In this document: one piece after another, positions 1-10,170 of the stretch
Numbering within the stretch: position 1 is the stretch's first letter
Layout: each line of letters begins with the position of its first letter
NCBI GenBank assembly: GCA_003184365.1
Contig: NKYR01000005.1
Coordinates: 310,001-374,000 of the forward strand
DNA: 64,000 nucleotides
Source: Evernia prunastri
Taxonomy: Eukaryota > Ascomycota > Lecanoromycetes > Lecanorales > Parmeliaceae
Direction: 5' to 3'
The notes under the pieces: model-generated
The model's database searches: none
What the model was told of the DNA's origin: nothing
What the model saw: only the letters and a program-made list of their open reading frames with translations
Made by a program: the position numbers and the translations under genes

Positions 1-2830
1 TACACACGGAGACATTGAACCACTAGCCACCCAAGCCATGATGCAACCTTTCGCCGGATTGAATCTGGATGAGTACTTCCCTCCGCCTCTGACAAAGGCT
101 TGCAGCTTCCTGGTCACCGATGAGGCGACAAGATTGCTCCAGAATACTACCGTCCTGTATCCTCAGGGGATTCATACATCTGGTCCTTTGTATCAAACGA
201 ACAACAACACAAAATTGCACAGTATTGACTGGTATAGCGACACGTTCCTTCCAAAGATACAAGAGTACTATAAGGGCAATCTCGTAACGACAAAGGGGTC
301 GGTCAGCTCACAGGGTTCCAACCGCGAATGGGTCATCTTAAATGGAAAGATCTATGACCTGACAGATTATTTCTATACTAAGCAGACTGAAGGGAACATC
401 GCAATGTATTCCTGGATTCCTCAAGAGGTATCAGATCTGATTCAACAAAACGCTGGCAGCGACATCACAAGCCAGTGGAAAGCTAATGATCCTGATTACC
501 AGAAAACTTTAAATTGTATGGAAAATGCCTTTTTTGAAGGAATACCGGATTTTAGAGACACCGCGAGATGTCAGGTCAACAACTACATCTTGCTTGCTTT
601 TACCATTGTCCTCTGTGCCGTCATTCTTACCAAATTCCTGTCTGCACTGCAGTTTGGTTCCAGACGCAGACCCGCAGCCCAGGATAAGTTTGTAATATGT
701 CAGGTCCCGGCTTATACGGAAGGCGAAGATCAGCTACGGAAAGGTCTTGATTCATTGACAGCCCTCCAATACGACAATAAGAGGAAGCTAATATGCGTCA
801 TGTGCGATGGGATGATTGTGGGAGGCGGTAATGACAGGCCGACGCCAAAGATTGTACTCGATATCCTTGGCGTTGATCCCAAAATTGATCCTCCCGCGCT
901 TCCATTCAAAGCTGTCGGACAGGGCAATGAGCAACTCAATTATGGCAAAGTCTACTCTGGTCTTTACGAGTATGAAGGAAATGTGGTACCATACATCGTG
1001 GTGGTGAAGGTCGGCAAGGAGTCCGAACAGACAAAATCCAAACCGGGGAACCGGGGGAAACGAGACTCACAGATCTTGCTTCTGAGCTTCCTCAATCGAG
1101 TCCACCATCGCTCGCCTATGTCGCCGCTCGAGCTCGAAATGTTCCATCAAATCAACAACATCATCGGCGTGGATCCCGAGCTGTACGAGTACCTTTTCAT
1201 GGTTGATGCAGACACTAGCGTTAAGGAAGATTCGTTGAATCGGCTTGTTGCAAGCTGCGCCAATGATGCGAAAATAGCAGGCATTTGTGGTGAAACAAGC
1301 TTGGAGAACGAGGAACGGAGTTGGTGGACCATGATACAGGTCTACGAGTACTACATCTCCCACCACCTGGCAAAGGCATTCGAGTCGCTGTTCGGTTCCG
1401 TTACTTGTTTGCCTGGATGGTGAGTCCAGTGTCCAATTCCCAATTCGGAAAATGTGCTGACAAAATTACTTAGCTTCTGCATGTACCGACTTCGAACAGC
1501 GGACAAGGGTCGCCCATTGATCATCTCAGACAAAGTCATCAATGAGTACAATGCCTGCAATGTGGACACACTGCACAAGAAGAATCTTTTGTCTTTGGGA
1601 GAAGACAGATATCTTACAACGATCATGACGAAACACTTCCCATCAATGTCGTTTAAATTCGTACCAGACGCTTACGCTCAAACTGCGGCGCCGGAGACGT
1701 GGGGTGTACTCCTATCTCAAAGACGACGCTGGATTAATTCCACGATACACAATTTGGCCGAGCTGGTCTGGCTTAAAGATCTTTGTGGTTTTTGCTGTTT
1801 TAGTATGCGATTTGTGGTCTTCATCGACCTTTTCGGAACTATCATCCTCCCTGCTACCTGTGGGTATTTGGGCTATTTGATATACCGTGTTGCGAGCCAT
1901 ACCGGTCAATTTCCCCTGATCTCGATCGTCATAATAGCTTGTGTATACGGTCTCCAGGCGATCATCTTCATACTCAAACGACAATGGCAGCACATTGGAT
2001 GGATGATTATTTACCTCCTCGCTTTCCCTATCTATTCTTTTGTCCTACCAATATACTCGTTTTGGAACCAAGACAACTTTACCTGGGGTAATACTAGGAT
2101 CGTTCTCGGTGAGAAAGGCAACAAGCAGATTGTGGCCCTTGAAGACGAAGGGTTCGACCCTCGAAGCGTCCCACTTCAGAGATGGGATGACTACGCAGCC
2201 GCGAACAACCTGCCAGGCCGTCGGGGCATGGCAGGCACCATGGAGAAGAGCTATGAGGACGAATTTGCTAACAACGGCTTCGAGATGGATGACATCCACT
2301 CGGTATACTCGTCCGCTAAGCCTGCTTCCACCATACTCACAGGATTCCACAACGCACCACCTGCATATGTGCCACCTCAATCGCCTGCAGCTTTTGGGCA
2401 TTCGAACAGACAGTCCACCCACTCATTCGCTCCTTACAAGGATCAACCGCAGTATTCGCGCCCGCAGTCGAGACTGCAATCGGTGACAGGAATGAGCGAT
2501 CATTACCAGGATCACCCATACCAGAGAATGAGCATGCCAAGTACAGACAACCTCATCGCTATGCAATCACCTCCACTGCGGCAGAATCGAAGCCCACTTG
2601 GATATGGAAGCAGGCCTGTAAGCATCCTCGATTTCCGGGGAGCTTACAGCGGCCCCGACGATGGTGCGATTGTCGAGGCTGTGCGAAGCTGTCTGACAGA
2701 GGTGGACTTGGACAACGTGACGAAGAAACAAGTGCGCGCATTAGTTGAGCAGCGATTGCAGACCGAGTTGACGGCGGAGAAGAGAGCGTTCCTGGACCAG
2801 CAGATTGATGCAGAGTTGGCGAATATGTAA
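1..2830 (+). CDS. Chitin synthase, class V/VI type (myosin-motor family), 3' part
   Basis: This membrane glycosyltransferase polymerises UDP-GlcNAc into cell-wall chitin. The reading frame is already open at position 2, so the 5' part lies outside the window. Exons are <1-1419 and 1474-2830; the 54-nt intron (GTGAGT..TTAG, GCTGAC branch site) splits the Cys codon of CLPGC. In order one sees a cytochrome b5-like segment (NGKIYDLTDYF, about nt 340-375), a transmembrane helix (about nt 580-640), the chitin synthase core with VDADT and GEDR, the catalytic QRRRW (nt 1718-1732), a cluster of C-terminal transmembrane helices, and a DEK_C-like domain at the end (about nt 2640-2827). The b5 plus DEK_C arrangement is that of class V/VI (CsmA/CsmB) enzymes, which normally start with a myosin motor domain; that domain would lie upstream and is not seen here. 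Class V versus VI is not settled. Confidence 0.93.
1420..1473 (+). other. Intron of chitin synthase gene
   Basis: GTGAGT donor, GCTGAC branch motif and TTAG acceptor. Removing 54 nt joins CLPG-C-FCMYR, the conserved chitin synthase sequence, and skips the stop codons that follow nt 1423. Confidence 0.93.
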
Positions 2831-3079
2831 ATGCAATCATTTATTGGTATGAAAAGCAGGATTTGAGCATTTATTGGGGATCATGGCATGACGTTAATGG
2901 AAATCGCATCAGAAAAGAAGCGGGATTGGGTTAGCATAGAGCATTCGATTAGTATTACGTTTTTTCAAGACGTGATTTGGTACAGATTTGTCAATACTAC
3001 AATGAGTATGTATATGCAATGCGGGCTACCGCTTAACGCGGGAAGCAAAGCCTCCATCTCCATATCCACTGCTTGTTTA

Positions 3080-4406
3080 TCACCTACCAAGCCGTTTCTC
3101 TTCCTCGACCTGTCTCCTCAAATCATCCAGCACTGCTTCCCTTGTCCTCCAATGTGCTTCTAATCCCTCCACCATCTCCCTAACCCCTTTGATTTCATTC
3201 TCCACTCCTTTCAAAGCTTCCCCAGCCTTACTCTTGCCCTCGCCCCTTTCCAATTCTCGGATCTCTTTCCGTTTGTAGTCCAACAGCATTTCCAACTCTC
3301 TCTTCACAAGCGCCGGCTTACTCTCCTCCTCTCTTTTCCGTCCGCTCTTGCCTTTCGCTCTCGATTCAACTGTATCGATCTTGGCTTCGAGATCTTGAAG
3401 CTGCCTCCTCAACCTGACCTCTTCCCAATCCTCAGTCGTACGTGTACTACTGAAATCTGTGCCAGAAGGCTGATAGCTGCTCTTCCCGCCCACACCCAGC
3501 CGGCTAAGGTACGTATCACCGAACTTGGCTTTACGGCCTGTACTCGTGTCCTCGTCCTCGTAACCCCACCGCTGAGCGGGCGATCTTGATTTCACGCTCT
3601 TGTTCGCAAGGTTGTAGTCGATTTGGCCTTGCTCGAATGTGGCGCGAAGCGAGGCGGGTACAGAGCGCGGGATGCGGTAGCCTTCGTGTCTATTATTCAG
3701 AATGTGTAGAAATGCTAACGCCGCATGCTTTCCTATAGCTGGTTCTGAAGCTGGGTTGACCAGATTCCATGCCGAACGGAGGTCTGTGTCTGGGACGTCT
3801 AGTGAGGAGTAGAGGGGCTCCAGAGACTGGAAAGTGAGGGCGCCGTGAGGACCTTTGTTGGCGCTGTAGATTGATTCGTATCTCGACTTATCGCTGGGGG
3901 ACATGTACCAGTCGAATCCGTCTTTGAGGCCAGGGACGTCGTCGTCGTCATCGGAAGGGAAGACTGGGGAAAAGGCGGGTTGGGTGCCAGAGAGAGCACG
4001 GGTCGCTTGGACTAGATGTGCTTTGGATTCGGGGACGAGCCAGTCAGGGAGTGAGGAGGGAACGTCTGCATATTCCTGGATCGAAGCATCAGCATGGGCG
4101 TGTCTTTCGGCAACTGCACGTGGCCAACGCAGGTCTGCTATTTTCTAGAACAGTAGATAAACATACGCCATTCACAAGGTCAAAAATGATCCGCATGGCC
4201 ACACAGAATTCCTCGAAATCGAGATTGCCGTCATTGTCGACATCTGCGAGATCCCAGACCCTCGCAAGTTGGTCCTCGCGCAGCTGGCTGTTCTTGAGGA
4301 CAGAAGCTGCTTGATCTCCATTCAGGTGGGTTCCACCATTGGCCAGAGGAGAGAAGATTTCCCAGTATTTTTCGACCTCTGCCTGTTCTATTCGCTTGTT
4401 TGACAT
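3080..4406 (-). CDS. END3: END3, actin cytoskeleton-regulatory complex protein
   Basis: END3 is the EH-domain subunit of the Pan1-Sla1-End3 complex that drives actin assembly at endocytic sites. Two exons: 4406-4167 and 4075-3080 (91-nt intron 4076-4166, phase 0), giving about 411 aa, the usual family length. The first exon holds the N-terminal EH domain with an EF-hand loop (DVDNDGNLDFEE). The second exon carries a second EH-like region (MSPSDKSRYESIYS onward) and ends in a charged coiled coil (EDWEEVRLRRQLQDLEAKI to the C-terminus) matching the End3 C-terminal repeats. It is convergent with the chitin synthase gene, with 249 bp between stops. The start is the only in-frame ATG ahead of the EH domain. 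Confidence 0.92.
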
Positions 4407-4940
4407 TGTTCATGGCACGACAAGCAGGGACGCTCCTGGGATTGGATATGCGCTCTTTAGATTAGACGCCGGCTATCGCGGCTCTTTCCGGACCGATCAG
4501 CCCATTTTCTGTCAGCAACGACACGCAAATACATGGGATAGAATACCTATGCAGAGAACATTAGCCGGTGTGATAGAGAGGATCTGCAGAACTGGATGAC
4601 ATCGAAAACTTCGGTTCGCAGTACTTAAAGACGTTCGATTGGTTGATGACCTTCCAACACGTGAGTAGGAAACTAAGGCGTTTCTCGAAAGGCACAATTT
4701 CAGAGGATCAAACTGCTCTGGAAAGAGGACCCAATCCTAGCAACGAAGATTCCCGGGAAAAAGGGGTCAGCTTATTGCTTGCGTGGCCGCAAATTAGGTC
4801 AAGCAAATCCAGAAAACGCCGCAGAGGCAACAGAGGACGAACACATATGCTAGACTAATTCACCCTGTTGAGGATACTATGGTGGAGGATCAACATGCCT
4901 CGTCAGCCCTTTCTATCTCAGCTTCTACCTTTCGCCAGCC
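4407..4940. other. Intergenic, END3 promoter side
   Basis: No convincing gene. This is the upstream region of END3 (-) and the downstream region of the next minus-strand gene. Only short random ORFs are present. Confidence 0.6.
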
Positions 4941-6070
4941 TCACTCCCGTACGTACGTCAAGTAGGCCCGAGAAGCTGACGTCCAATTATCGAACGATAT
5001 ATTCCACTTGCCCAACGCAAAGAGCTGCGGAGGCTCTTCATTATTCGTCTTGTCATTGGCCCAGATCTTATTGAGTTGTACTTGCATAAAATTCCATTGA
5101 TCTGGATAACTGTCTCGGGCGTTTGGCACCTTGAGCGGTATACTGGTGTAAGACGCAAAATCCCTGCAGGTATGCTGTAGCGCTTTTTGGATTTCTTCGA
5201 TCTCTTCGGGAGTCTCTGGGCGCTCTGCGCGACAATCAAAGTCCCAAGTCAGATCGGCCTTTTTGTACACCCTGTCTTTGTACCTCTGTGTGGCATGCGG
5301 ATCCTGACGGACTTGTGCACGGTCAGGCCTCGTCCCTACGTTAAGTTTTTGAAGCGATGACTTCTCAAGATCTGTCAAGTAGCGGTCTATGGGTTGATTG
5401 TTTGCTTTTTCTGCTGGCGAGCGGAGTTCGTCCATGAAATTCTCAATCTTCGGATCCTTGCCGTAAAGCCCCCAGCTAATGAGTCCTGCCTTGTTTCGAT
5501 ATCTTCTGGCTCGTTCTCGGAAAGTCCCAGCATTATGTATGGGCATTAGCGTCCGATGCCCTTGGTGCCCTCCAGGGCCAGTTGCCGATACCACGGGAAT
5601 TCGAGCGACGATATCCGTCATGCCCATTCGACTGTCTGATCTCATCCAAGCTTCAACTCGCCATCCCTCAACCGCGCTCGAAATTATCAGCGGTAGGCTT
5701 GAAAAGTCTCTCAGAGGTTCTCCACGAAAGTCTAAGAGCAGCTTGCCATCGTATCTTAGGTTTCCAGTAGCGTTCTTCGACGCTTTGTTTGCAGAAGGTT
5801 GATGAAAAGAGAGCAATTCGACTGGGCGGTGCTTGATATGTTCTCCCCACGACAGTTGGTCTTCGTGGACAGCTGTCACATCCCAAGGCGTCGATCCGTA
5901 TGATGGCTCGTAATCTATGTATCTCAGGGTCAGGGGTGCGACGTGATAGCTCTGTGAATCTTACCGTAAGTTGCGCCTACTGTCATTGCAGCTAGTGCGA
6001 GTAGCTCCTTGCGATACTCATGGTGGTATATTGCCCTGTCTTCGTGTGCGTTAGCTCTGGCCGACTCCAT
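4941..6070 (-). CDS. Uncharacterised fungal protein, about 359 aa
   Basis: I do not recognise a named domain. Two exons: 6070-5965 and 5914-4941, with a 50-nt intron (5915-5964, GTAAGA..ATAG). The join gives GATYDYEPSYGSTPWD and keeps the frame open. The protein is hydrophilic, with no signal peptide or membrane helix. The central part (FRGEPLRDFSSLP, then SSAVEGWRVEAWMRSDSRM, then FRERARRYRNKAGLISWG) reminds me of a family of uncharacterised proteins frequent in filamentous ascomycetes; this is from memory and untested. The start is uncertain. ATG 6070 is used here, but an alternative first exon (ATG 6173, ending at a GTGAGT donor beside the poly-C run) could be spliced in at a weak GAG acceptor. 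The 3' end could also be altered by a GTACGTACG donor near 4955. Confidence 0.6.
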
Positions 6071-6119
6071 GCGTTGTTTTTGGGCTCACCCCCTTCGTAC
6101 TCCAGCTCTTCTCTATGCA

Positions 6120-6136
6120 CCCCCCCCCCCCCCCCC
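6120..6136 (+). repeat. Poly-C tract (17 C)
   Basis: Uninterrupted run of cytosines next to a GTGAGT donor-like site on the minus strand. Runs like this are prone to length errors, so annotation across it is unsafe. Confidence 0.95.
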
Positions 6137-6629
6137 TGTACTCACATCGCCATCTTGGACGCGTTCGTTGGCTTCCATCTTGGGCAAGGTTTGACGTGGA
6201 AGAACCGGACTTTTACTTTCGAAATAATTGGAAAAACTGAATTTGTTTCCTATCAGAAAACGCTGTGTGTTGTGTTTTGAAAAGGCGTTCAAGGAAGCCA
6301 AGGAAAGATGCCCGAATGATCTCGGTAACAATTTTGTGTAGGAGCACATCCAGAATTTGGCCCGGCAGCTTCAAAGTGTTTGTTTGGCTGGCTTGACCCT
6401 GATTCAGGTCGTTCCTAGGAATTTTGAAATCCAGCGCTCCAGCATACCGTTTGCCAGCTCAAAATGCGCCGTGTATCACACAAGGTCGTCTGGCTTATTA
6501 TTTTTTGGCAATATTCTACTACATGAGATTATAACCTGCATCTTTGTTCGCAACATCTAGCTGTGGCGATGCGCTACTAAAGATGAATCTTGCATCCACA
6601 CCCAGCATCCTCTATCCTCAACACCAAAT
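6137..6629. other. Intergenic
   Basis: AT-richer than its surroundings with only short ORFs. The possible alternative 5' exon of the preceding minus-strand gene (6141-6173) is the only coding-like piece. Confidence 0.5.
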
Positions 6630-6649
6630 CACATGAGCACTCGAGAGCA

Positions 6650-6930
6650 GTGCGACACCACTAAGAAGTGGCTCCGTCTCGATGCCCTTCATCACGGAGA
6701 GCTTCTTCGCATTAGCGAAACCCAAAATCAAAGTATACGAACACGTTGATCAACTCCAAGCTTGAGTACGCAAGCACCGCCAATCCGTGCTTGACTACAC
6801 AGTCGAGGACGCGGCGATTACCCCCCAAGAGGCACTCAACAAGCTAAAAAATACGAGCACCGCGAACGCATAATCAAGCTAGAGCGTCAGTATGCGTCGT
6901 CTGAGATAGTAGTTGGGCCTAGTAATCGGT
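6650..6930 (+). pseudogene. Decayed coding fragment, charged/coiled protein
   Basis: A coding-like stretch is broken in at least two places. Reading KVYEHVDQLQ is followed by a TGA, then the same frame continues through VLDYTVEDAAITPQEALNK. A six-A run near 6847 shifts the frame, after which YEHRERIIKLERQYASSEI follows. The amino-acid composition is typical of a helical, charged protein rather than random DNA. No family is recognised and no complete gene can be assembled. Confidence is low because composition alone can mislead. Confidence 0.35.
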
Positions 6931-7532
6931 AAAGAATCTGAGAGTGGGGGCTTTAGAAAACAAGCAACCATCGAGCTTGAGGAAGGATTCGTAGGATTCT
7001 ACAGTTCAGATCTCAAATTAAGTGGGGACGAGGCGGAAGGGGGCGGCCGAGATGGGACATGGACAATCAGTTGACCTTTCCCTTGAGAGTTTGGGTTGTG
7101 TCTGAGAGATGCATCCTCCGGCTTGAACGTCCTTCTGAGGGCCCTACGCTATGCAATGATTATGATACCATTCTCGCTCGTAATAAGACCAGGTCATATG
7201 ATTTTCAATACGATAGCGCTTCCAGCAGCTAGCTCAACGAACGTCCCTACAGAAAGAGCCGCTTTCCCTATTCCGCTGCCTTCGCCGAGGACTTTTGGCG
7301 ACTCGGAAACGGTCTACTCAGTACTACTCGTAGACTCTACTCTGTGGGAATACACCTCGCATTTCTCAACCTTGGGCTCTGTCAGTCTCGAAGGGTTGGG
7401 ATGAGAAGCCTCAAATGGCACTGAACAAGGGCGCTTGACTCTCCTCAAGTTTCTGTCTTTTCGATTGGCGCAATCTCAGTCGGGTTGGGAGAAACTCCTC
7501 CACTGACACGGTTCTCTCCCCTGTTGATGATG
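6931..7532. other. Intergenic, no supported gene
   Basis: A 102-codon plus-strand frame (7096-7404) is open but has no recognised motif, no intron context and an ordinary random composition. I do not call it a gene. Confidence 0.5.
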
Positions 7533-8062
7533 TCACAGTCGATCATTCTTCGGAGCGGCAGCCGTCGTAAGCTCTTCCATATCCACATCGCCATCTGAGT
7601 CTCTGGAGTTCACGCCGGTAGTCGTAATGTCCCGATCGTCTCTGGGGGAAGACTTCGCGATCCTCAGCGTCGTTTCCTTTCGCACCTTGACTCCAAGCTC
7701 CTCCGGCGTCTGGCAGTAAGCACGCCTGGGCCCTACTCGCGCCACTTGGACCCGAGCCTCTGCTGGCTCGGCGGCGGCGTACAACTTCTTGACTTTCTCC
7801 ATCGCAAACCTGTCCCCTTCTGGTGTTGCCTTCCAAATTGGCTACGATAATACCATGTCGTGCAGGGGTTGGCGTTGTGCTTGCGCAAACTGGTGTTCAT
7901 CATGGCGAGCTCTTTCAGTTTTGCCTTTTCGGCTGCGACAACCAAGTGTGAGTTGTTATCCGCCTCGGGTGCATGGATATTTTTGTACCCCTGCTTGAGC
8001 TGGCCCTGGAGGGCCTGAATCTTGAGCGTCGAAGCAGCCATTGCAGCGAGTGGAGATGACAT
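7533..8062 (-). pseudogene. Broken hypothetical gene with acidic C-terminus
   Basis: Two minus-strand frames look coding but do not join. The upstream one begins at ATG 8062 (MSSPLAAMAASTLKIQALQ...) and is alanine- and lysine-rich. The downstream one (ATPEGDRFAMEKVKKLYAAA..., ending in an acidic SDGDVDMEEL tail at 7533) is in another frame. No intron with acceptable length and phase connects them; the candidates are shorter than 40 nt or give the wrong frame. A TAG lies just before the downstream frame. This fits a frameshifted relic or a sequencing error in a small real gene. No family recognised. Confidence 0.35.
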
Positions 8063-10170
8063 TGACGCTCGAACTTGGTCGTTGTCCTCGGGTGCTAAGT
8101 GCAGCGTGCCTTAAACTATGCTAGCTATGCTAGAGGGCGAACGGGCATTCTGTTTCGCCAGAAATCAATTGAGGCATGGGATGGATCGGAGGAGCATACA
8201 GGAAAGAAAGGACGGGGTTTCAAGATATGCAGGCCACATCACAATCCAGACAAGCTCCCAATGGAGTGTACTTACTACATACAGGACGGGTCTGTCTGTA
8301 AGAAGCACGAGTGATTATGGGGGTTTCAACACCGGGCTGCAACACGTAGGCCGCTTTAGATGTGTACATAGGGTGCCAGTGAAGGTATTCTGGATGAGAC
8401 TAAGGTGTGACACCGCTGCTGTGTGCACGAATAGAGTGACCCGCTGAATAAGGTGTAACATCAATAGTTCCAATGCTTACAAGGTGGATGATGGTCAGAC
8501 GGATTGCAAAGCACACGCATTCAATATTTAGACTTTACAAAACATCGCATTCCATGTATTGAAGGTTGAGTTCTCGCAAGCTAGGATGAATTTGCATTAT
8601 TCGAGAATGTATTCGGCTCCTTTGAACATAGCAAGGTCCAATGATGGGCAACATTGCAAGCTGAATAATCTTTGCATATTGTCTCCTACGATAGCAGGAA
8701 CTCGACCTTCCATCTCAAATTTTCGGCTTTTCTGGCGCGCCATCAATCTTTGAACAGCAGTACTTCTCCAATTGGAAAACAGTTACCTGTGCTGTTGCCT
8801 TCGTCGCCGCTCATGGTGTCCCATATGCGATCTGTCTTTGATATAGTCTCTACGATGTTGCTCCTGCTCCTTTGATGCCCATACACGAGGAAATATTGAT
8901 ACGAGTCGTGTTCCTTAAGGAATCTGACCATTGTTGGAGAAGGATTCATCACGCTCTTGCGAACAGATGTTTGGGACGACAGCGAACCTTCTTGGCATCT
9001 GGTTCCACTAAAGGATCCCGAAGGTCAGTAGAAGGCCAGCTTTGAGAAAAGCAACAACCCACGTCATGCTGCAATGCCCCGGTTATGCCGACAATTGGAA
9101 AGGATGTCAGATGTCTTTGCTATGGCCGTTAGATCAGCAACTAAGAGGTTGTGATCCCAAAAGAGGGTCATACATTGAGGACAGGACGGATGTGGTATTT
9201 GAAGAGGCAGTAGCTTTCAATAATATTTCAAAACCAGGGAAATTGGAAGGTCTTTGTGCTCTGGATGGATAGGGGGAAAGAGTAAAGCTGTTAAGGCCAT
9301 GATCACGGCAATGTGCCTTTCTCGAAGATTTCCAGAGGAATTTCTCATTTCGGGCAAAGTGCGTTTGGAAAGGCCTGCAAGCAGAATGCAACGAAACGCC
9401 CAATCTTCCCGTGTAGGTTATGATTAAAGTACTACTTTCCGACATGCTCGTGAGGCATGGACTGATTATGGCAGACTGCCTGTTGTGTCTCGCCGAGCTG
9501 AGCCAAGCAAGTAGGATGATAGCCATAAAGCCTTGGGTAATCGAGGTCGAGGTTTGCCTACTTGACACAAAAAGGGAGATGGGCTTCAATTGGCAGGCGT
9601 CCATCTCGGACTAGGCCGAATGTGGATTTTTCCTTACTCCGCTGCATCTTGTGGCCGGAAAAATGTAAAATTTGGCATAGGCCAAAGAATGATGAGCCAT
9701 CAGGCTGCAGCAGCGGCTGGTATAATAAAATATGGCAGGGTAATGCTTGATTCGTCAGTAGGTAGGTAGACTGAAACTGCTGCACCGACCCCATCCCGCT
9801 ACAGGGGGGCCTCGGATCGCCATTGTTATTTTTTTCTCACCACTCGAAACCTTTGTTTCTCTTTCTGTATCTCCCCACCCCTCTCTCTACTTCCATCTTC
9901 CACACCTTTCTGGCTTCCTTTTTTCCCCAGCATTCTCTCCTGCCACACTTAAATTCTTCATATCGTAAATGGCCCCAAGGGCATTTGATTCCACTATATA
10001 GCCATGTCTGATTTATCGTAATCATTGCTCACATTTAAAGCGCAGCTATATATACTCATGCCATCACATCTCACAGGTCTTCACATATACATTCATATCG
10101 ACAAGTTTCTCGGATCCTCGACTAATTCTATTAATGACCTTGTTGGAGATCAGATTATACTCGCACAGTC
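8063..10170. other. Gene-poor stretch and 5' region of the zinc-cluster gene
   Basis: Several open frames of 60-156 codons occur on both strands, none with a recognisable motif. The last part (about 9830-9960) is a pyrimidine-rich tract of the kind seen in fungal promoters and 5' leaders, upstream of the regulator that starts at 10171. Confidence 0.5.

Noticed and set aside
9134..9604. 156-codon minus-strand frame
   Set aside because: No motif, Ser/Thr-rich random-like composition, overlapping frames on the other strand; no splice context.
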